From NCBI GenBank assembly GCA_021795435.1, contig JAJYPJ010000001.1:106591-170590 (forward strand): 64,000 nt of DNA, written 5' to 3'. Every line of letters begins with the position of its first letter. Position 1 is the first letter of the stretch. This DNA comes from Pseudomonadota bacterium (GTDB lineage Bacteria; Pseudomonadota; Gammaproteobacteria; Xanthomonadales; Rhodanobacteraceae). Both the position numbers and the translations under genes were made by a program. Positions 1-11,365 of this stretch are shown here, in pieces. The notes beneath the pieces were generated by a model. That model did no database searches, was not told the DNA's origin, and saw nothing but the letters and a program-made list of their open reading frames with translations.

Positions 1-2150
1 GTGGGCAGCGCGGCCGCGAGGGGGTGGTCGATGCGCGTGGTATTACGCCGTCCCCAGCTCTGCGCGGCGATGCCTCCCGGCGCGGCCCGGAAGCTTGCCG
101 CGACCTGCCGTGCACAATGGGCTAGCAACTGGCTCCAGTCGCGATAGCGAGGATCGAGCAGGTAGACCGGGCGCTGCGTGGCCAAGGTCCAGACTGCGTA
201 CTCGCTCGTATCGCCGCTCGGCCACGCGAACCGGGGGTATCGCGCGTGGATGCGGGCAACGAAGGGCGCCAATACGGCCATGCGGACTTCATGGCGAAAT
301 GCTTGCGCGGCATGGTAGGAGACGCTGTCGATGCCGGCTCGACCACTCCAGCGGCTGGTCGCCAGGGCGAGTGCATGCAGCAGCGCATCGCCAGGATGGG
401 CCTGCAGGGTTGAACGCAGGAGGGCATACCACGGTTGCATGAAGATCGCGCGGTCGTCCAGTTGGATCGCCAGCAGGTCTCGCGGCGTGAAGCGCCGATG
501 CGCCGCCAGGTCATCGCGGATCTGCTGCGCGCGGGCCCCCAGGTCATATCCCCCATTGCCGAGCAGGGTCAACCCGGCGCCATCGACCACGCGATTGTTG
601 GCCGTCCACAGGCGTCCGCCCGGCGGATCGACAATGCGTGGGTAGTTCTGGGGTTCCACCCAACCGACCCATCCGGATCCGGGCGCGGAAAAATCGGCGG
701 GCAGCGTGGGGTCGAAATGCTTCCGGATCGGTATGGCATCGCCGGCAATCGTCCAGCCGATATGGCCCGTGGCGTCGCCAACGATGAAGTTCTGCGGCGG
801 TATGCCCAGCGTGGCCGCGATCGCCAACGCTTGCGCCGCATTCATCGCCGTCTCGAGATGAACCAGGTTGACGTTGACAGCGCGCGGGTGCAGGGCGATC
901 CAGTCCATGGCGAGCGGCGTGCCGTCCGCATCGTGCGCCAGGATGGGTCCCCAAATGGTGTCGCGGACGGTCAGTTCGACGGGCTTCCCGCCTGCAACGC
1001 GAATGACCTCGCGATGCGTGCGGATCGGCGCCCACCCGCCCGGGACCCGGTAGCGCGTCGGATCATGCGGATCGCGCAGCACGCGGACCCAGTCGCGCCA
1101 CTTTCCGTAGCTGTCGGTGAACGCCCAGGCGATGGCACCATTGGTGCCGGCCACCAGCACGGGCACGCCGGGCAAAGTCAGGCCGTCGAGCTGAACGATG
1201 CGCGCAGGATCGCTAGGGTTCGGATAGCGCAGTTCCGCGCGGAACCAGATGTTGGGGACGCGCAGCGCCAGATGCATGTCGTTGGCCACGATTGCGGCCC
1301 CGGTTGCCGTGAGGCGGCCAGCGACGGCAAAGCCGTTGCTGCCGATCACATGGGGTTGGCTCAGCATTCTCGCGAGCGCGGCGCTGCGCAGCGCCGTTGC
1401 CGGCGGTTCGGCTCGCAGGTCGAGTTCGCTCGCCGGTGGCATGGGTACCGGCACGTCCGGCGGCCCGGCCATGGGCGCCTGCCAGCGCGGGTCCGGGGCC
1501 GTGAGGAAATCGACGACCGCCTTGGGCAGGACGGCGCGCATGCGCGCGCGCTGCACGCTGTCAAACCGTGGTGTCACCAGATCGAGGTACATGGCATCGA
1601 CGACCAGGATGCTGTCAGCGGCGGTCCAGGGTCGCGGCTTCCTGCGCAGCAGCAGGTACTCCCAGGGCCTCACTTCCAGCGCCGACAGACCGGCATTGAC
1701 CCCGCGGGCGTAGGCATCCAGCAGCGCGCGTTGCGAGGGCGGCAATCGCCCAAGGATTGTCGTTGCCAGCGCGGCGAATCGATAGGGGCGGTTGGCCCGG
1801 TCGGCGGGCAGTGCCGCAGGGCCCAGCAGCGCGGAGAGCGTCCCCGCGGCGTCCCGGCGGAGCAGATCCATCTGGAAGAAGCGCTCCTGGGCGTGCACGA
1901 AGCCCAAGGCGTACGCGAGATCGATGCGGTTGCGCGCGTCCAGCGTGGGGATGCCCAGGGCATCGCGCGTCACGGTGACCGGTGCCCTCAGCCCGGGCAA
2001 CGATTGGCGTCCATCCAGCCGCGGCCGGCTTCCCGCCAGCAGAAGCCAACCCGCGATGACCGAGGCCGCGAACAGCAGGAGCAGGCCGCCCACACCCCAG
2101 CGAAGGGCAGGGCGCGTGCGCGCGCGTTTCGATACCGATGCCTTGCCCAT
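1..2150 (-). CDS. Penicillin acylase family (Ntn-hydrolase) protein, truncated by the window edge
   Basis: Minus-strand reading frame from ATG at 2150 open to position 1 (absent from ORF track because it runs off the edge). Translates MGKASVSKRARTRPALRWGVGGLLLLFAAS..., then GMPTLDARNRIDLAYALGFVHAQERFFQMDLLRRDAAGTLSALLG and HVIGSNGFAVAGRLTATGAAIVANDMHL (penicillin acylase GSNxxxVxG nucleophile region). Confidence 0.85.
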   Translation of the reverse strand, partial: MGKASVSKRARTRPALRWGVGGLLLLFAASVIAGWLLLAGSRPRLDGRQSLPGLRAPVTVTRDALGIPTLDARNRIDLAYALGFVHAQERFFQMDLLRRDAAGTLSALLGPAALPADRANRPYRFAALATTILGRLPPSQRALLDAYARGVNAGLSALEVRPWEYLLLRRKPRPWTAADSILVVDAMYLDLVTPRFDSVQRARMRAVLPKAVVDFLTAPDPRWQAPMAGPPDVPVPMPPASELDLRAEPPATALRSAALARMLSQPHVIGSNGFAVAGRLTATGAAIVANDMHLALRVPNIWFRAELRYPNPSDPARIVQLDGLTLPGVPVLVAGTNGAIAWAFTDSYGKWRDWVRVLRDPHDPTRYRVPGGWAPIRTHREVIRVAGGKPVELTVRDTIWGPILAHDADGTPLAMDWIALHPRAVNVNLVHLETAMNAAQALAIAATLGIPPQNFIVGDATGHIGWTIAGDAIPIRKHFDPTLPADFSAPGSGWVGWVEPQNYPRIVDPPGGRLWTANNRVVDGAGLTLLGNGGYDLGARAQQIRDDLAAHRRFTPRDLLAIQLDDRAIFMQPWYALLRSTLQAHPGDALLHALALATSRWSGRAGIDSVSYHAAQAFRHEVRMAVLAPFVARIHARYPRFAWPSGDTSEYAVWTLATQRPVYLLDPRYRDWSQLLAHCARQVAASFRAAPGGIAAQSWGRRNTTRIDHPLAAALP

Positions 2151-2271
2151 GCCCGGCCCCCCAAGCCGTGAGGCGATTTCTGCGTGCGGAAGTGTGGCAT
2201 GCCAGCGCTGGCCAGTGCATGCCTGCTGCCCGTCTCGCACGCGCCGCTGGATTCCGCGGGCAATCCCTGCG

Positions 2272-4512
2272 CTAGCTTTGCGTCACCTCGATGCGATCGA
2301 CGCCGCGCAGTCCCCGCGGCAGGAGGCCGCCGCGGCTGGCGCGCGCACCGCCGAAGGCGACCAGGTCCGACCACCTGAGGCCCAGCTTGCGCTGGCCCGC
2401 GTGCAGCGTGACCGCGCCGCCTTCGGGCACGACCGCAACGCCGACGACGATCTCGCCCTCGGCGCCGCGCTTGGCACGCGGAATGTCGACCAACTTGAGC
2501 CCCTTGCCGCGGTCGAGCTCCGGTAGTTCGGCAGCCGAGAACATCAGAAGGTGGCCTGCGCTCGTGACCACGACGAGGCGGTCGCGGGCGACGTCCTGCA
2601 CGGGTGCGGGGCTCAGGACGCGCGCGCCGTGGTCGAGGTTCAGGACCTGCTTGCCCGCCTTGTTGCGGCCGCTGATCGCATCCAGGCGGGCGATGAACCC
2701 GTATCCGGCGGAACTCGCCAGGACCACGCGCTGTCCGGCGTCGCCAATGGCCAGGGCTTGCACCTCGGCGTCAGGCGTCAGCGCGAATCGGCCCGTGAGC
2801 GGCTCGCCGTTGCCCCGCGCTGAGGGGAGGGTGTGCGCGGGCGTGCTGTACGCACGGCCGCCACTGTCGAGGAACACCACTTGCTGGGTACTGCGCCCGC
2901 GCGCGGCGGCAAGGAATCCGTCGCCCTCGCGGTACCCGAGTGCTGCGGCATCGACGTCATGGCCCTTCGCGGCGCGCACCCAGCCCTTGGTGCTCAGCAC
3001 GATGGTCACGGGCTCTGCCGCGATCAGCGCCCGTTCGTCCAGGGCCTGGGCCGCCTCGCGCTCGACGAGGGGGCTGCGGCGGGGGTCGCCGTACTGCTCG
3101 GCGTCGTCGCGAAGTTCGTCGCGAATCAGGCCGCGCAGTTTGGCGGGCGACTTCAGCAGCACGTTGATCCGCGCCCGGTCCTGCTCAAGATGGTCTCGTT
3201 CGGCATTGATCTTCATTTCCTCGAGTCGGGCCAGCTGGCGAAGGCGCGTCTCCAGGATGTAGTCGGCCTGGCTTTCACTGAGTGCAAACCGCTGCATCAG
3301 GGCGGGCTTGGGCTCGTCCTCGAATCGAACGATGCGGATGACCTCATCCAGGTTGAGGAAGGCGATGCGAAGCCCATCAAGCAGATGCAGCCGGCGCTCG
3401 ATCTTATCCAGGCGATGGCGCAGGCGGCGGGTGACCGTATCGATGCGGAAGCGCAGCCACTCCAGCAACAGGCTGCGCAGGTCCTTGACCTGCGGCTTGC
3501 CGTCAAGCCCGATGACGTTGAGGTTGACGCGGAAGCTCTTCTCGAGATCAGTGGTCGCGAAAAGATGCTGCATCAATTCATCGGCGTCGATGCGGCTTGA
3601 GCGGGGAACGAGCACCAGTCGAACCGGTGTCTCATGGTCGGATTCGTCACGCAAATCCTCCAGCAACGGCAGTTTCTTGGCCCGCATTTGCGCCGCGATC
3701 TGCTCCATGACCTTCGCGGGGGAAACCTGATAGGGCAAGGCGGTGATGACGATGTTGCCTTCCTCGCGTTCGTAAAGGGCGCGCGCGCGCACCGAACCGT
3801 TGCCGCTGGCGTACAGCGCGCGCAATTCACGCGCCGGGGTGATGATCTCGGCCGCGGTCGGGAAGTCCGGTCCGCGGACGTGTTCGCACAGCTCCTCCAG
3901 CGTGGCATCCGGATGCTCCAACAGGCGAATGCAGGCGCTGGCGACTTCGCGGAGGTTGTGCGGCGGGATGTCCGTCGCCATGCCGACGGCGATGCCCATG
4001 GCCCCATTGAGCAGGATGTGGGGTACGCGTGCCGGCAGCCACGATGGCTCCTGCAACGTCCCGTCGAAGTTGGCGGCCCACTCCACGGTGCCCTGGCCCA
4101 GTTCATCGAGCAGCAGCTTGGCAACGGGCGTCAGGCGCGATTCCGTGTAGCGCATGGCGGCAAAGCTCTTGGGGTCATCCGGCGAACCGAAGTTGCCTTG
4201 GCCGTCGACCAATGGATAGCGGTACGAGAAAGGCTGCGCCATGAGCACCAGCGCCTCGTAGCAGGCGGAATCGCCATGCGGGTGGAATTTGCCGATGACG
4301 TCGCCGACGGTACGAGCGGACTTCTTGGGCTTGGCCGTGGCATCCAGGCCGAGCTCGCTCATGGCGTAGACGATCCGTCGCTGCACCGGCTTGAGACCAT
4401 CGCCGATGAACGGCAGGGCGCGGTCGAGCACGACGTACATCGAATAATCGAGGTAGGCCCGTTCGGCGTACTCCCGCAGGGGGATCTGTTCGAAGTTGAC
4501 CTGGGTGCTCAT
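2272..4512 (-). CDS. parC: DNA topoisomerase IV subunit A
   Basis: 746 aa [66 protein letters not shown] intact. Confidence 0.97.
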   Translation of the reverse strand: MSTQVNFEQIPLREYAERAYLDYSMYVVLDRALPFIGDGLKPVQRRIVYAMSELGLDATAKPKKSARTVGDVIGKFHPHGDSACYEALVLMAQPFSYRYPLVDGQGNFGSPDDPKSFAAMRYTESRLTPVAKLLLDELGQGTVEWAANFDGTLQEPSWLPARVPHILLNGAMGIAVGMATDIPPHNLREVASACIRLLEHPDATLEELCEHVRGPDFPTAAEIITPARELRALYASGNGSVRARALYEREEGNIVITALPYQVSPAKVMEQIAAQMRAKKLPLLEDLRDESDHETPVRLVLVPRSSRIDADELMQHLFATTDLEKSFRVNLNVIGLDGKPQVKDLRSLLLEWLRFRIDTVTRRLRHRLDKIERRLHLLDGLRIAFLNLDEVIRIVRFEDEPKPALMQRFALSESQADYILETRLRQLARLEEMKINAERDHLEQDRARINVLLKSPAKLRGLIRDELRDDAEQYGDPRRSPLVEREAAQALDERALIAAEPVTIVLSTKGWVRAAKGHDVDAAALGYREGDGFLAAARGRSTQQVVFLDSGGRAYSTPAHTLPSARGNGEPLTGRFALTPDAEVQALAIGDAGQRVVLASSAGYGFIARLDAISGRNKAGKQVLNLDHGARVLSPAPVQDVARDRLVVVTSAGHLLMFSAAELPELDRGKGLKLVDIPRAKRGAEGEIVVGVAVVPEGGAVTLHAGQRKLGLRWSDLVAFGGARASRGGLLPRGLRGVDRIEVTQS

Positions 4513-4596
4513 GGGCGGCGGAGCGGTTCGGAGGGTGGCGCATTATAGGTGCGCGCGTTCACCGGTCCCTGGCTGGCCCCGCGTACACTCGCCACC

Positions 4597-6627
4597 ATGA
4601 CCGAGCGTTTCGAACTCGTCGCCCCTTATGCGCCCGCTGGTGACCAGCCGGAAGCCATACGACGCCTTGCGGAAGGATTTGAGGCGGGACTCGCCCATCA
4701 GACCCTGCTGGGCGTCACCGGTTCGGGCAAGACCTTCACCATCGCCAATGTCGTCGCGCGTGTGCAGAAGCCCACCCTGGTCCTTGCCCATAACAAGACG
4801 CTTGCGGCGCAGCTGTATGGCGAGTTCAAGGCGTTCTTTCCGCGCAACGCGGTCGAGTATTTCGTCAGTTATTACGACTATTACCAGCCGGAGGCTTATG
4901 TACCGGCCTCGGACACCTACATCGAGAAGGATGCAAGCCGTAACGAGCACATCGAACAAATGCGCCTGTCGGCAACCAAGGCGCTCCTGGAGCGGCGGGA
5001 CGCCCTGATCGTGGCAACCGTGTCGTCGATCTACGGCTTGGGCGATCCGACCGAATACTTCAGGATGGTGCTGCACCTGGTGCGCGGCGACCGCATTGAC
5101 CAGCGCGAGCTGATCCAGCGCCTCACGGGGATGCAGTACGTGCGCAACGAGATGGCCCTGGAGCGGGGGACCTACCGGGTGCGGGGCGAGGTGGTTGATG
5201 TCTTTCCCGCGGAAAACGAAAGCGAGGCGATCCGCATCGAGTTGTTCGATGGCGAGGTCGAGAACCTTGCGCTGTTCGATCCCCTGACAGGCGCTGTATT
5301 GCGCAGGGTTCCCCGGTACACGGTGTATCCGGGCTCGCATTACGTCAGTACGCGGCGCACCGTGTTGCAGGCGATCGACACGATCAAGGACGAATTGCGC
5401 GAACGACTGGAGCAATTGCGGACTGCCGGGCACCTTGTCGAGGCCCAACGCTTGCAGCAGCGAACCCAATACGACCTCGAGATGCTGGCCGAAGTGGGCT
5501 ACTGCCAGGGCGTGGAGAACTACTCGCGGCATCTGACGGGGCACATGCCTGGCGAACCGCCCCCTTGCCTCTATGACTATCTGCCGCCGGATGCCCTGCT
5601 GGTGGTCGACGAATCGCATGTCACCATCCCCCAGTTAGGTGCCATGTACAAGGGCGATCGCTCTCGGAAGGAAACGCTGGTGCAGTTCGGATTCCGCCTG
5701 CCGTCGGCGCTTGACAACCGGCCGCTGAAATTCGAGGAATGGGAGCGTCGAGCGCCGAGGACCATTTTCGTGTCGGCGACGCCCGGCCGATACGAGCTTG
5801 AGCATTCGCGCGGGGAAGTCATCGAACTGGTGGTGCGTCCCACCGGATTGGTCGATCCCGAGGTCGAGGTGCGTCCTGCCCGTACCCAGGTCGAGGACCT
5901 TCTGGGTGAGATCCGCGCCCGCGTGGCGATGGGAGATCGCGTGCTGGTCACGACGCTGACCAAGCGCATGGCGGAGAACCTGACTGAATTCCTTGAAGAA
6001 CACGGCGTGCGCGTGCGCTACCTGCATTCGGACGTGGAGACGGTGGAACGCGTCGAAATCATCCGCGATCTGAGGCTCGGCACGTTTGACGTCCTCGTCG
6101 GCATCAACCTGCTCCGCGAAGGCCTGGACATGCCCGAGGTCTCGTTGGTTGCGGTCCTGGATGCCGACAAGGAGGGATTTCTCCGCTCGAGTACCTCGCT
6201 GGTGCAGACGATCGGCCGTGCTGCGCGAAACCTGCGCGGCAAGGCGATCCTCTACGCGGATACGATCACGGCGTCGATGCGGGCCGCGATGGACGAAACC
6301 GAACGTCGCCGGCGCAGGCAGACCGAATACAACGTCGCGCATGGCATCAGTCCACGCGGAGTCGAAAGTGCCGTGCGCGACATCATGGAGGGCGCGCGCG
6401 AGGCCACGACGGCGAAGGCTCGTCGCGGTCGTGGCCAGGCCGGAGAGCCGCATTCCCGGCAGTCCGCGCGAACGACGGGACAACCAGTGGCCGCGGTTGA
6501 GCGTGCTGGCGAAATCCGCCGCCTCGAAGCCGAGATGATGCTGCATGCCGAGAATCTGGAATTCGAGGAGGCGGCGCGGTTGCGGGACGAAATCGAGCAT
6601 CTGCGATCGCTGCCGTTGGAATCGTGA
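4597..6627 (+). CDS. uvrB: Excinuclease ABC subunit B
   Basis: ORF 4549..6627; ATG at 4597 gives [21 protein letters not shown]; Walker [12 protein letters not shown]-terminal UVR domain. Confidence 0.97.
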   Translation: MTERFELVAPYAPAGDQPEAIRRLAEGFEAGLAHQTLLGVTGSGKTFTIANVVARVQKPTLVLAHNKTLAAQLYGEFKAFFPRNAVEYFVSYYDYYQPEAYVPASDTYIEKDASRNEHIEQMRLSATKALLERRDALIVATVSSIYGLGDPTEYFRMVLHLVRGDRIDQRELIQRLTGMQYVRNEMALERGTYRVRGEVVDVFPAENESEAIRIELFDGEVENLALFDPLTGAVLRRVPRYTVYPGSHYVSTRRTVLQAIDTIKDELRERLEQLRTAGHLVEAQRLQQRTQYDLEMLAEVGYCQGVENYSRHLTGHMPGEPPPCLYDYLPPDALLVVDESHVTIPQLGAMYKGDRSRKETLVQFGFRLPSALDNRPLKFEEWERRAPRTIFVSATPGRYELEHSRGEVIELVVRPTGLVDPEVEVRPARTQVEDLLGEIRARVAMGDRVLVTTLTKRMAENLTEFLEEHGVRVRYLHSDVETVERVEIIRDLRLGTFDVLVGINLLREGLDMPEVSLVAVLDADKEGFLRSSTSLVQTIGRAARNLRGKAILYADTITASMRAAMDETERRRRRQTEYNVAHGISPRGVESAVRDIMEGAREATTAKARRGRGQAGEPHSRQSARTTGQPVAAVERAGEIRRLEAEMMLHAENLEFEEAARLRDEIEHLRSLPLES

Positions 6628-6657
6628 GCCGGTCACGATGCGTTGCACGCCGGGACG

Positions 6658-7218
6658 CTAGTCGAGGCCCGTGAGACGCTGCAGTGGAACGGCCGCCAGG
6701 ATCCGGTCCCAGGGGAAGCGGGGGCCCGGGTCGCGTTTGCGCGGGACGGTTCGGCTCGCATCGTCTGTGGCGGGGACCCGCGTACGGTCGAGATCCTCGT
6801 GGCCGGCAACATGGCGAAGGTTCGGCAGGCGGCGCGCCAGCTCGCGGAGCAGGCCTTCCAGGGCGTCCAGCTGGGCCTCCGGGTAGTCCTCATCCATACG
6901 CTGGCACCGGCTGTCCAGCCAATGCGGCCACCGGCCTCGGTTGACGAGTTCGATGCCGACCGAGCGTTCGTTGTAGCCTCGCGTGTGATGGGCCGTGCGC
7001 GATTCAGGGACGAACCGGAAGGCGCTTCCGTCGCGGTCAATGTACACGTGCCCGCTGTTGCCCGTCCCACCGTCATAGAGGCGGCGCTCTCCATACTCGC
7101 GAGCAGTGGCCAGATCGGGGAGTTCGGTGCAGTGGATCACGACGAGGTCGATGGCTGCCGCAGGCCGGGTGGCCAGATGCTCCACGTACGGCAATGGCCA
7201 GTCGATGATCGCGCCCAT
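6658..7218 (-). CDS. N-acetylmuramoyl-L-alanine amidase (Amidase_2 family)
   Basis: ATG at 7218 gives MGAIIDWPLPYVEHLATRPAAAIDLVVIHCTELPD...; conserved VIHCTE, GHVYIDRDG, HHTRGYNERSVGIELVN, GHEDLDR, KRDPGPRF. Confidence 0.88.
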   Translation of the reverse strand: MGAIIDWPLPYVEHLATRPAAAIDLVVIHCTELPDLATAREYGERRLYDGGTGNSGHVYIDRDGSAFRFVPESRTAHHTRGYNERSVGIELVNRGRWPHWLDSRCQRMDEDYPEAQLDALEGLLRELARRLPNLRHVAGHEDLDRTRVPATDDASRTVPRKRDPGPRFPWDRILAAVPLQRLTGLD

Positions 7219-7343
7219 GCGCCGATTTTCGCATGGGCGCGGCCCGTGCACCGATGGATTGGGCGGGCGCACTGCTACCATCGACTGATGCAAACGTCGT
7301 TTCAGGTGCCCTTTCGCGCCCCCTTCATGCTTGGTGCGGCTCC

Positions 7344-7874
7344 ATGAGTGCGGCGAGCGGAGTCGTGCTGCTCTCGCACGGGCTGGATAGTGGACCCAAC
7401 GCGACCAAGACGGGCGCGCTGGCGGCTGTTGCCGAGGACCTGGGCTGGACTGCAAGGCGCCTCGATTACCGTGACCTGGACATGCGTGGCATGGCCGACG
7501 CGGCGGAGCCGCGCATCCAGCGGCTGGTCGACGCGATCCCGGTCGATGGCACGCCCTGCGTTTTGGCCGGGTCCAGTTTCGGTGCGTTCATATCGGGCCT
7601 TGCGTCGATCCAGCGCACGGTCCAGGGCTTGTTCCTCATGGCTACGCCACCTCGGATTCCCGGATTTCCGCAGCCGTTTGCGATGCGTGAAGGGGTGCGC
7701 ACCTGTTTCGTTCATGGCTGGCACGACGCCTTGTGCCCCGTCGACGCAGCGATTGCCTTCGCCCGGGGCCATCGTTCGGAGATGCTCCTGCTGGATGACG
7801 ATCACCGGCTGGCGAACCATGTGGTTCCGATTGCCCATCATTTCGGGTGGTTCCTGGGCCACATCGTGGCATGA
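7344..7874 (+). CDS. Alpha/beta hydrolase fold protein
   Basis: MSAASGVVLLSHGLDSGPNATKTGAL...LAGSSFGAFIS (GxSxG); ATGA overlap with the downstream rlmKL gene. Confidence 0.8.
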   Translation: MSAASGVVLLSHGLDSGPNATKTGALAAVAEDLGWTARRLDYRDLDMRGMADAAEPRIQRLVDAIPVDGTPCVLAGSSFGAFISGLASIQRTVQGLFLMATPPRIPGFPQPFAMREGVRTCFVHGWHDALCPVDAAIAFARGHRSEMLLLDDDHRLANHVVPIAHHFGWFLGHIVA

Positions 7875-10045
7875 GCTCGGTTTTCGTCACCTGCGCCAAA
7901 GGCCTCGAGGAGTTGCTGCGCGACGAGATCGCAGCGCTGGGCATTGCCGCTCGTGCGGGCGTAGCGGGCGTCCGCGTCGACGCGGACGTCGCGGAGGCCT
8001 ACCGCATTTGCCTGCATTCGCGGCTCGCGAGCCGCGTGCTTTGGCCTTTGGCCGATTTCGCGGCGGCGGATGCGCCCGCCCTCTACGCCGGCGTGCAGGC
8101 AGTCGACTGGTCAACCGTGCTGGCCGCCGATGGAAGCTTGGCGGTCGATGCCAATCTCGTGCAGAGTGCGTTGACGCACAGCCAGTTTGCCGCGCAGACC
8201 GTCAAGGATGCGATCGTCGATCAGTTCAGGTCCGAGACCGGCGCGAGGCCGCGGGTCGATCGCGACGATCCCGACGCCCGCATCAACCTGCACGTGCGCC
8301 ACGACCGCGCCACATTGACGCTGGATCTCTCCGGTGCACCGCTGCACCGGCGTGGCTGGCGCCTGGCGCAAGGCGCGGCGTCGCTCAAGGAAAATGTGGC
8401 CGCGGCGCTGCTGATTCGTGCCCGGTGGCCCGAAGTGCATGCCCGGGGAGGAATGCTCTTCGATCCCATGTGTGGCGCCGGCACCTTGCTGATCGAAGGC
8501 GCGCTGATGGCTGCGCGTGTTGCGCCGGGGCTTGGCCGGAGCCGCTTCGGATTCGAGCGCTGGCCGGGACATGATGCGGCGCTGTGGCAAAGACTCCGGG
8601 GAGAGGCCGAGCAAGTTGCTCGCGAGGGGCTTGCCGTGCTGCAGCCGGTCTTCCATGGCCGCGATCGCGATCCGGAGATGCTGGCCGCCGCCCGTGCCAA
8701 CGCGCAGCGTGCGGGAGTCGCGGGATTCATTCGGCTGGAGCGTGGCGATGTCGCGCACATGCTGCCGCCCGTCGCGGGCTTGACCGGGTTGTTGGCGAGC
8801 AATCCACCTTATGGCGAGAGGCTCGGGAGTCACACCGAGGCGCTGACCCTTTATCGTTCCATTGGCGAGCGTCTGCGCGAACACTTCGCGGGCTGGCGCG
8901 TCGCGATGCTGTTCGGTGAACAGGGTGACGGTCATCAGATGGGTCTGAAGCCCGAGCGCAGCCATCGCTTGTACAACGGCGCGTTGCCCTGCACGTTGCT
9001 GCAATTCCAGGTGCATGCCGAACGAAGCCAGCGAGAGCCCGCGCCGCTTCCCGAAGCGGTCCAGATGGTGGCAAACCGCCTGCACAAGCGCATGCAGCAT
9101 TTGCGCAAACGGTTGCAGCGCGAAGGCATCGATTGCTATCGCCTTTACGATGCGGACCTGCCTGAATATTCCGCGGCGATTGATGTGTACAGTGGGCGCG
9201 CCCTGGAGTCGGATGCATCGGCGGCGGATCCCGCGACGCCGGCGCTGCGTTGGTTGCATGTCCAGGAATACCAGGCGCCCTCCACGATCGATGCTGCCGT
9301 TGCCGCACGGCGACTGCAGGAGCTCTTGCGTGCGGCGGGACGCGAGCTGGAGGTGCCGCGCGCGCGGATCGCGGTGAAGACCCGTGCCCGCGGCCGCGGC
9401 GGCGAGCGTTACGGTCGCATGGACGAGCGCGCGCAATGGCTGGAGGTTCAGGAAGGCGGTTTGTATTTCCGGGTTAACCTGTTCGACTACCTCGATACGG
9501 GACTGTTCCTCGACCATCGCGCCGTCCGCGCGCGGATCCGGTCGCTTGCGAGTGGTCGTCCCATGCTGAACCTGTTTGCCTACACGGGCACCGGCAGCGT
9601 CTTTGCCGCTGCAGGCGGCGCAGTGAGCACGACCAGCGTGGACCTCTCGGCCACCTATCTGGAATGGGCTGGATGGAATTTGCTCCGGAACGGCTACCGG
9701 GGCGCATCGCATCGTCTGGTCCAGGCCGACGCCCGCGCGTTCCTCCGCGCCGAGACCCAGCGCTACGGACTCGTTTACGTCGATCCGCCGACTTTTTCCA
9801 ATTCCAAGCGCGCGGAGGATTTCGACGTCCAGCGCGAACACGTGGATCTTCTCAGGGCCTGTGCCGGTCGGCTGGCGCCCGGCGGCGTGATTGTGTTCTC
9901 CAACAATTTCCGGCGATTCCAGCTCGATGCGGACGCGCTCCAGGAGACTGGCCTCGCCATCGAGGATTGGAGCGCGCCCAGCGTGCCGTTCGATTTTGCG
10001 CGACGCGGCAACATTCACGGATGTTGGCTGTTGCGCGCCCGCTGA
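7871..10045 (+). CDS. rlmL: Bifunctional 23S rRNA methyltransferase RlmKL
   Basis: MSSVFVTCAKGLEELLRDEIAALG; FDPMCGAGTLLIEGA, SNPPYGERLG, VYVDPPTFSNSKR in the second methyltransferase domain. Confidence 0.95.
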   Translation: MSSVFVTCAKGLEELLRDEIAALGIAARAGVAGVRVDADVAEAYRICLHSRLASRVLWPLADFAAADAPALYAGVQAVDWSTVLAADGSLAVDANLVQSALTHSQFAAQTVKDAIVDQFRSETGARPRVDRDDPDARINLHVRHDRATLTLDLSGAPLHRRGWRLAQGAASLKENVAAALLIRARWPEVHARGGMLFDPMCGAGTLLIEGALMAARVAPGLGRSRFGFERWPGHDAALWQRLRGEAEQVAREGLAVLQPVFHGRDRDPEMLAAARANAQRAGVAGFIRLERGDVAHMLPPVAGLTGLLASNPPYGERLGSHTEALTLYRSIGERLREHFAGWRVAMLFGEQGDGHQMGLKPERSHRLYNGALPCTLLQFQVHAERSQREPAPLPEAVQMVANRLHKRMQHLRKRLQREGIDCYRLYDADLPEYSAAIDVYSGRALESDASAADPATPALRWLHVQEYQAPSTIDAAVAARRLQELLRAAGRELEVPRARIAVKTRARGRGGERYGRMDERAQWLEVQEGGLYFRVNLFDYLDTGLFLDHRAVRARIRSLASGRPMLNLFAYTGTGSVFAAAGGAVSTTSVDLSATYLEWAGWNLLRNGYRGASHRLVQADARAFLRAETQRYGLVYVDPPTFSNSKRAEDFDVQREHVDLLRACAGRLAPGGVIVFSNNFRRFQLDADALQETGLAIEDWSAPSVPFDFARRGNIHGCWLLRAR

Positions 10046-10127
10046 ACGCCCCGCCCCGCCCGGGCCCCGGTTCAATGCGCGTTCATGGCCGCCGTAGAAG
10101 CATGATGCCGCAACCGGAGGACGTCTC

Positions 10128-10679
10128 ATGAACACAACTTTGCAAAGCAGGCGTGGCTGGGTGATGGGGGCCGTGGCGGCGATTGCCTTGTTCTCGGCTC
10201 CCTTGGCGATGGCCGACCCGCTCGGCTTCAGTCTGGGGCTTTTCGGTCCTGGTTATGGCGTCAGCTATTCGGGCTGCAGCGGACATTGGTGCGGTGGCCG
10301 GGGTTTTGTCAGTGCCTACGTGAATTCGGGCTGGGGATGGGGCGATGACGACGAAGGCGGCCGCGTCTACTACGCACCCTCCTATTACGAGGAGCCTGCC
10401 CCGGTCTATTACTCACGCGTCGTCTATCGTGAGCCGGTGGAGCGCGTCTATTACCGAGAAGACCGGCGTGGTGACTACTGGCGGGGTGGCGATGGCGGCT
10501 GGCGCGGGCGTGAGGGCTGGCGTGGCCGCGAGGGCTGGGCGCGTGATCGTGAGGGCGGCTGGCGGCGCGAAGGCGACCGCGGGTACCGGCGGGACGGACC
10601 TCGCGGCGACCAGCGCCATGGCGGGGGCGACGGTGGTGGGCACGGCTATTGGGGTCATGACGGCGGCCGCGGGCGCTGA
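10128..10679 (+). CDS. Secreted Gly/Arg/Tyr-rich low-complexity hypothetical protein
   Basis: Signal-peptide-like MNTTLQSRRGWVMGAVAAIALFSAPLAMA/DP; Tyr-rich middle; repetitive C-terminus (RGREGWRGREGWARDREGGWRREG). Confidence 0.7.
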   Translation: MNTTLQSRRGWVMGAVAAIALFSAPLAMADPLGFSLGLFGPGYGVSYSGCSGHWCGGRGFVSAYVNSGWGWGDDDEGGRVYYAPSYYEEPAPVYYSRVVYREPVERVYYREDRRGDYWRGGDGGWRGREGWRGREGWARDREGGWRREGDRGYRRDGPRGDQRHGGGDGGGHGYWGHDGGRGR

Positions 10680-10717
10680 GGGCTAGCGGCCGCTTCGCGC
10701 ACGGTTGAGCCGGATGG

Positions 10718-11365
10718 TTACGCGCAGTCGCCTTGCGGATCTTCGCCGAGGGATTCGCGCACCGGCGAGAAGGAGCGCCGGTGTTCCGGGCACGGTCCGA
10801 GCGTGCGCAGCGCGGCGAGATGCGCGGGCACCGGATAGCCTTTGTGCACCGCAAACCCGTAGCCGGGATAGCGGGCGTCCAGCTCAAGCATGTGGCGGTC
10901 CCGCGCGACCTTGGCGAGGATCGACGCGGCGCTGATGGCAGGCTCCAGTGCGTCCCCGCGGACGATGGCCCGCGCGGGACACGGCAGTGAGCGGGGCAGC
11001 CGATTCCCGTCGACCAGGGCTATTTCGGGTGCTGGCGACAGGGCAAGGATCGCCCGCCGCATGCCCGCCAGCGTTGCCTCGAGGACGTTGAGTTCGTCAA
11101 CTTCCGCGGCGCTGACGAATTCGATGTGCCAAGCCAGCGCCTGCGCCCGGATGATGGCCGAGAGGCTTTCACGCCGCGGGACGGACAGGGCCTTGGAGTC
11201 GGCTAGGCCGGTGATGGGCCGGGCGGGGTCGAGGATGACGGCGGCCACCGCGACCGGTCCGGCCAGCGGACCGCGGCCGGCTTCATCGACGCCGGCCAAC
11301 CGGCGCGTGGGGTCGGTTCCTACCTGTGCGAACAGGTCATCCGCGCCGTGATCACGGTGCTTCAA
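10718..11365 (-). CDS. rnhB: Ribonuclease HII
   Basis: [16 protein letters not shown]..., [19 protein letters not shown]. Likely TTG start at 11365 overlapping the lpxB TGA (TTGA). Confidence 0.92.
   Translation of the reverse strand: MKHRDHGADDLFAQVGTDPTRRLAGVDEAGRGPLAGPVAVAAVILDPARPITGLADSKALSVPRRESLSAIIRAQALAWHIEFVSAAEVDELNVLEATLAGMRRAILALSPAPEIALVDGNRLPRSLPCPARAIVRGDALEPAISAASILAKVARDRHMLELDARYPGYGFAVHKGYPVPAHLAALRTLGPCPEHRRSFSPVRESLGEDPQGDCA

Noticed and set aside
435-2171. 578-aa plus-strand ORF
   Set aside because: Antisense to the penicillin acylase gene; Arg/Gly/Gln-rich composition typical of shadow ORFs in high-GC DNA.
8111-10135. 674-aa minus-strand ORF
   Set aside because: Antisense shadow of rlmKL; no recognisable domains.
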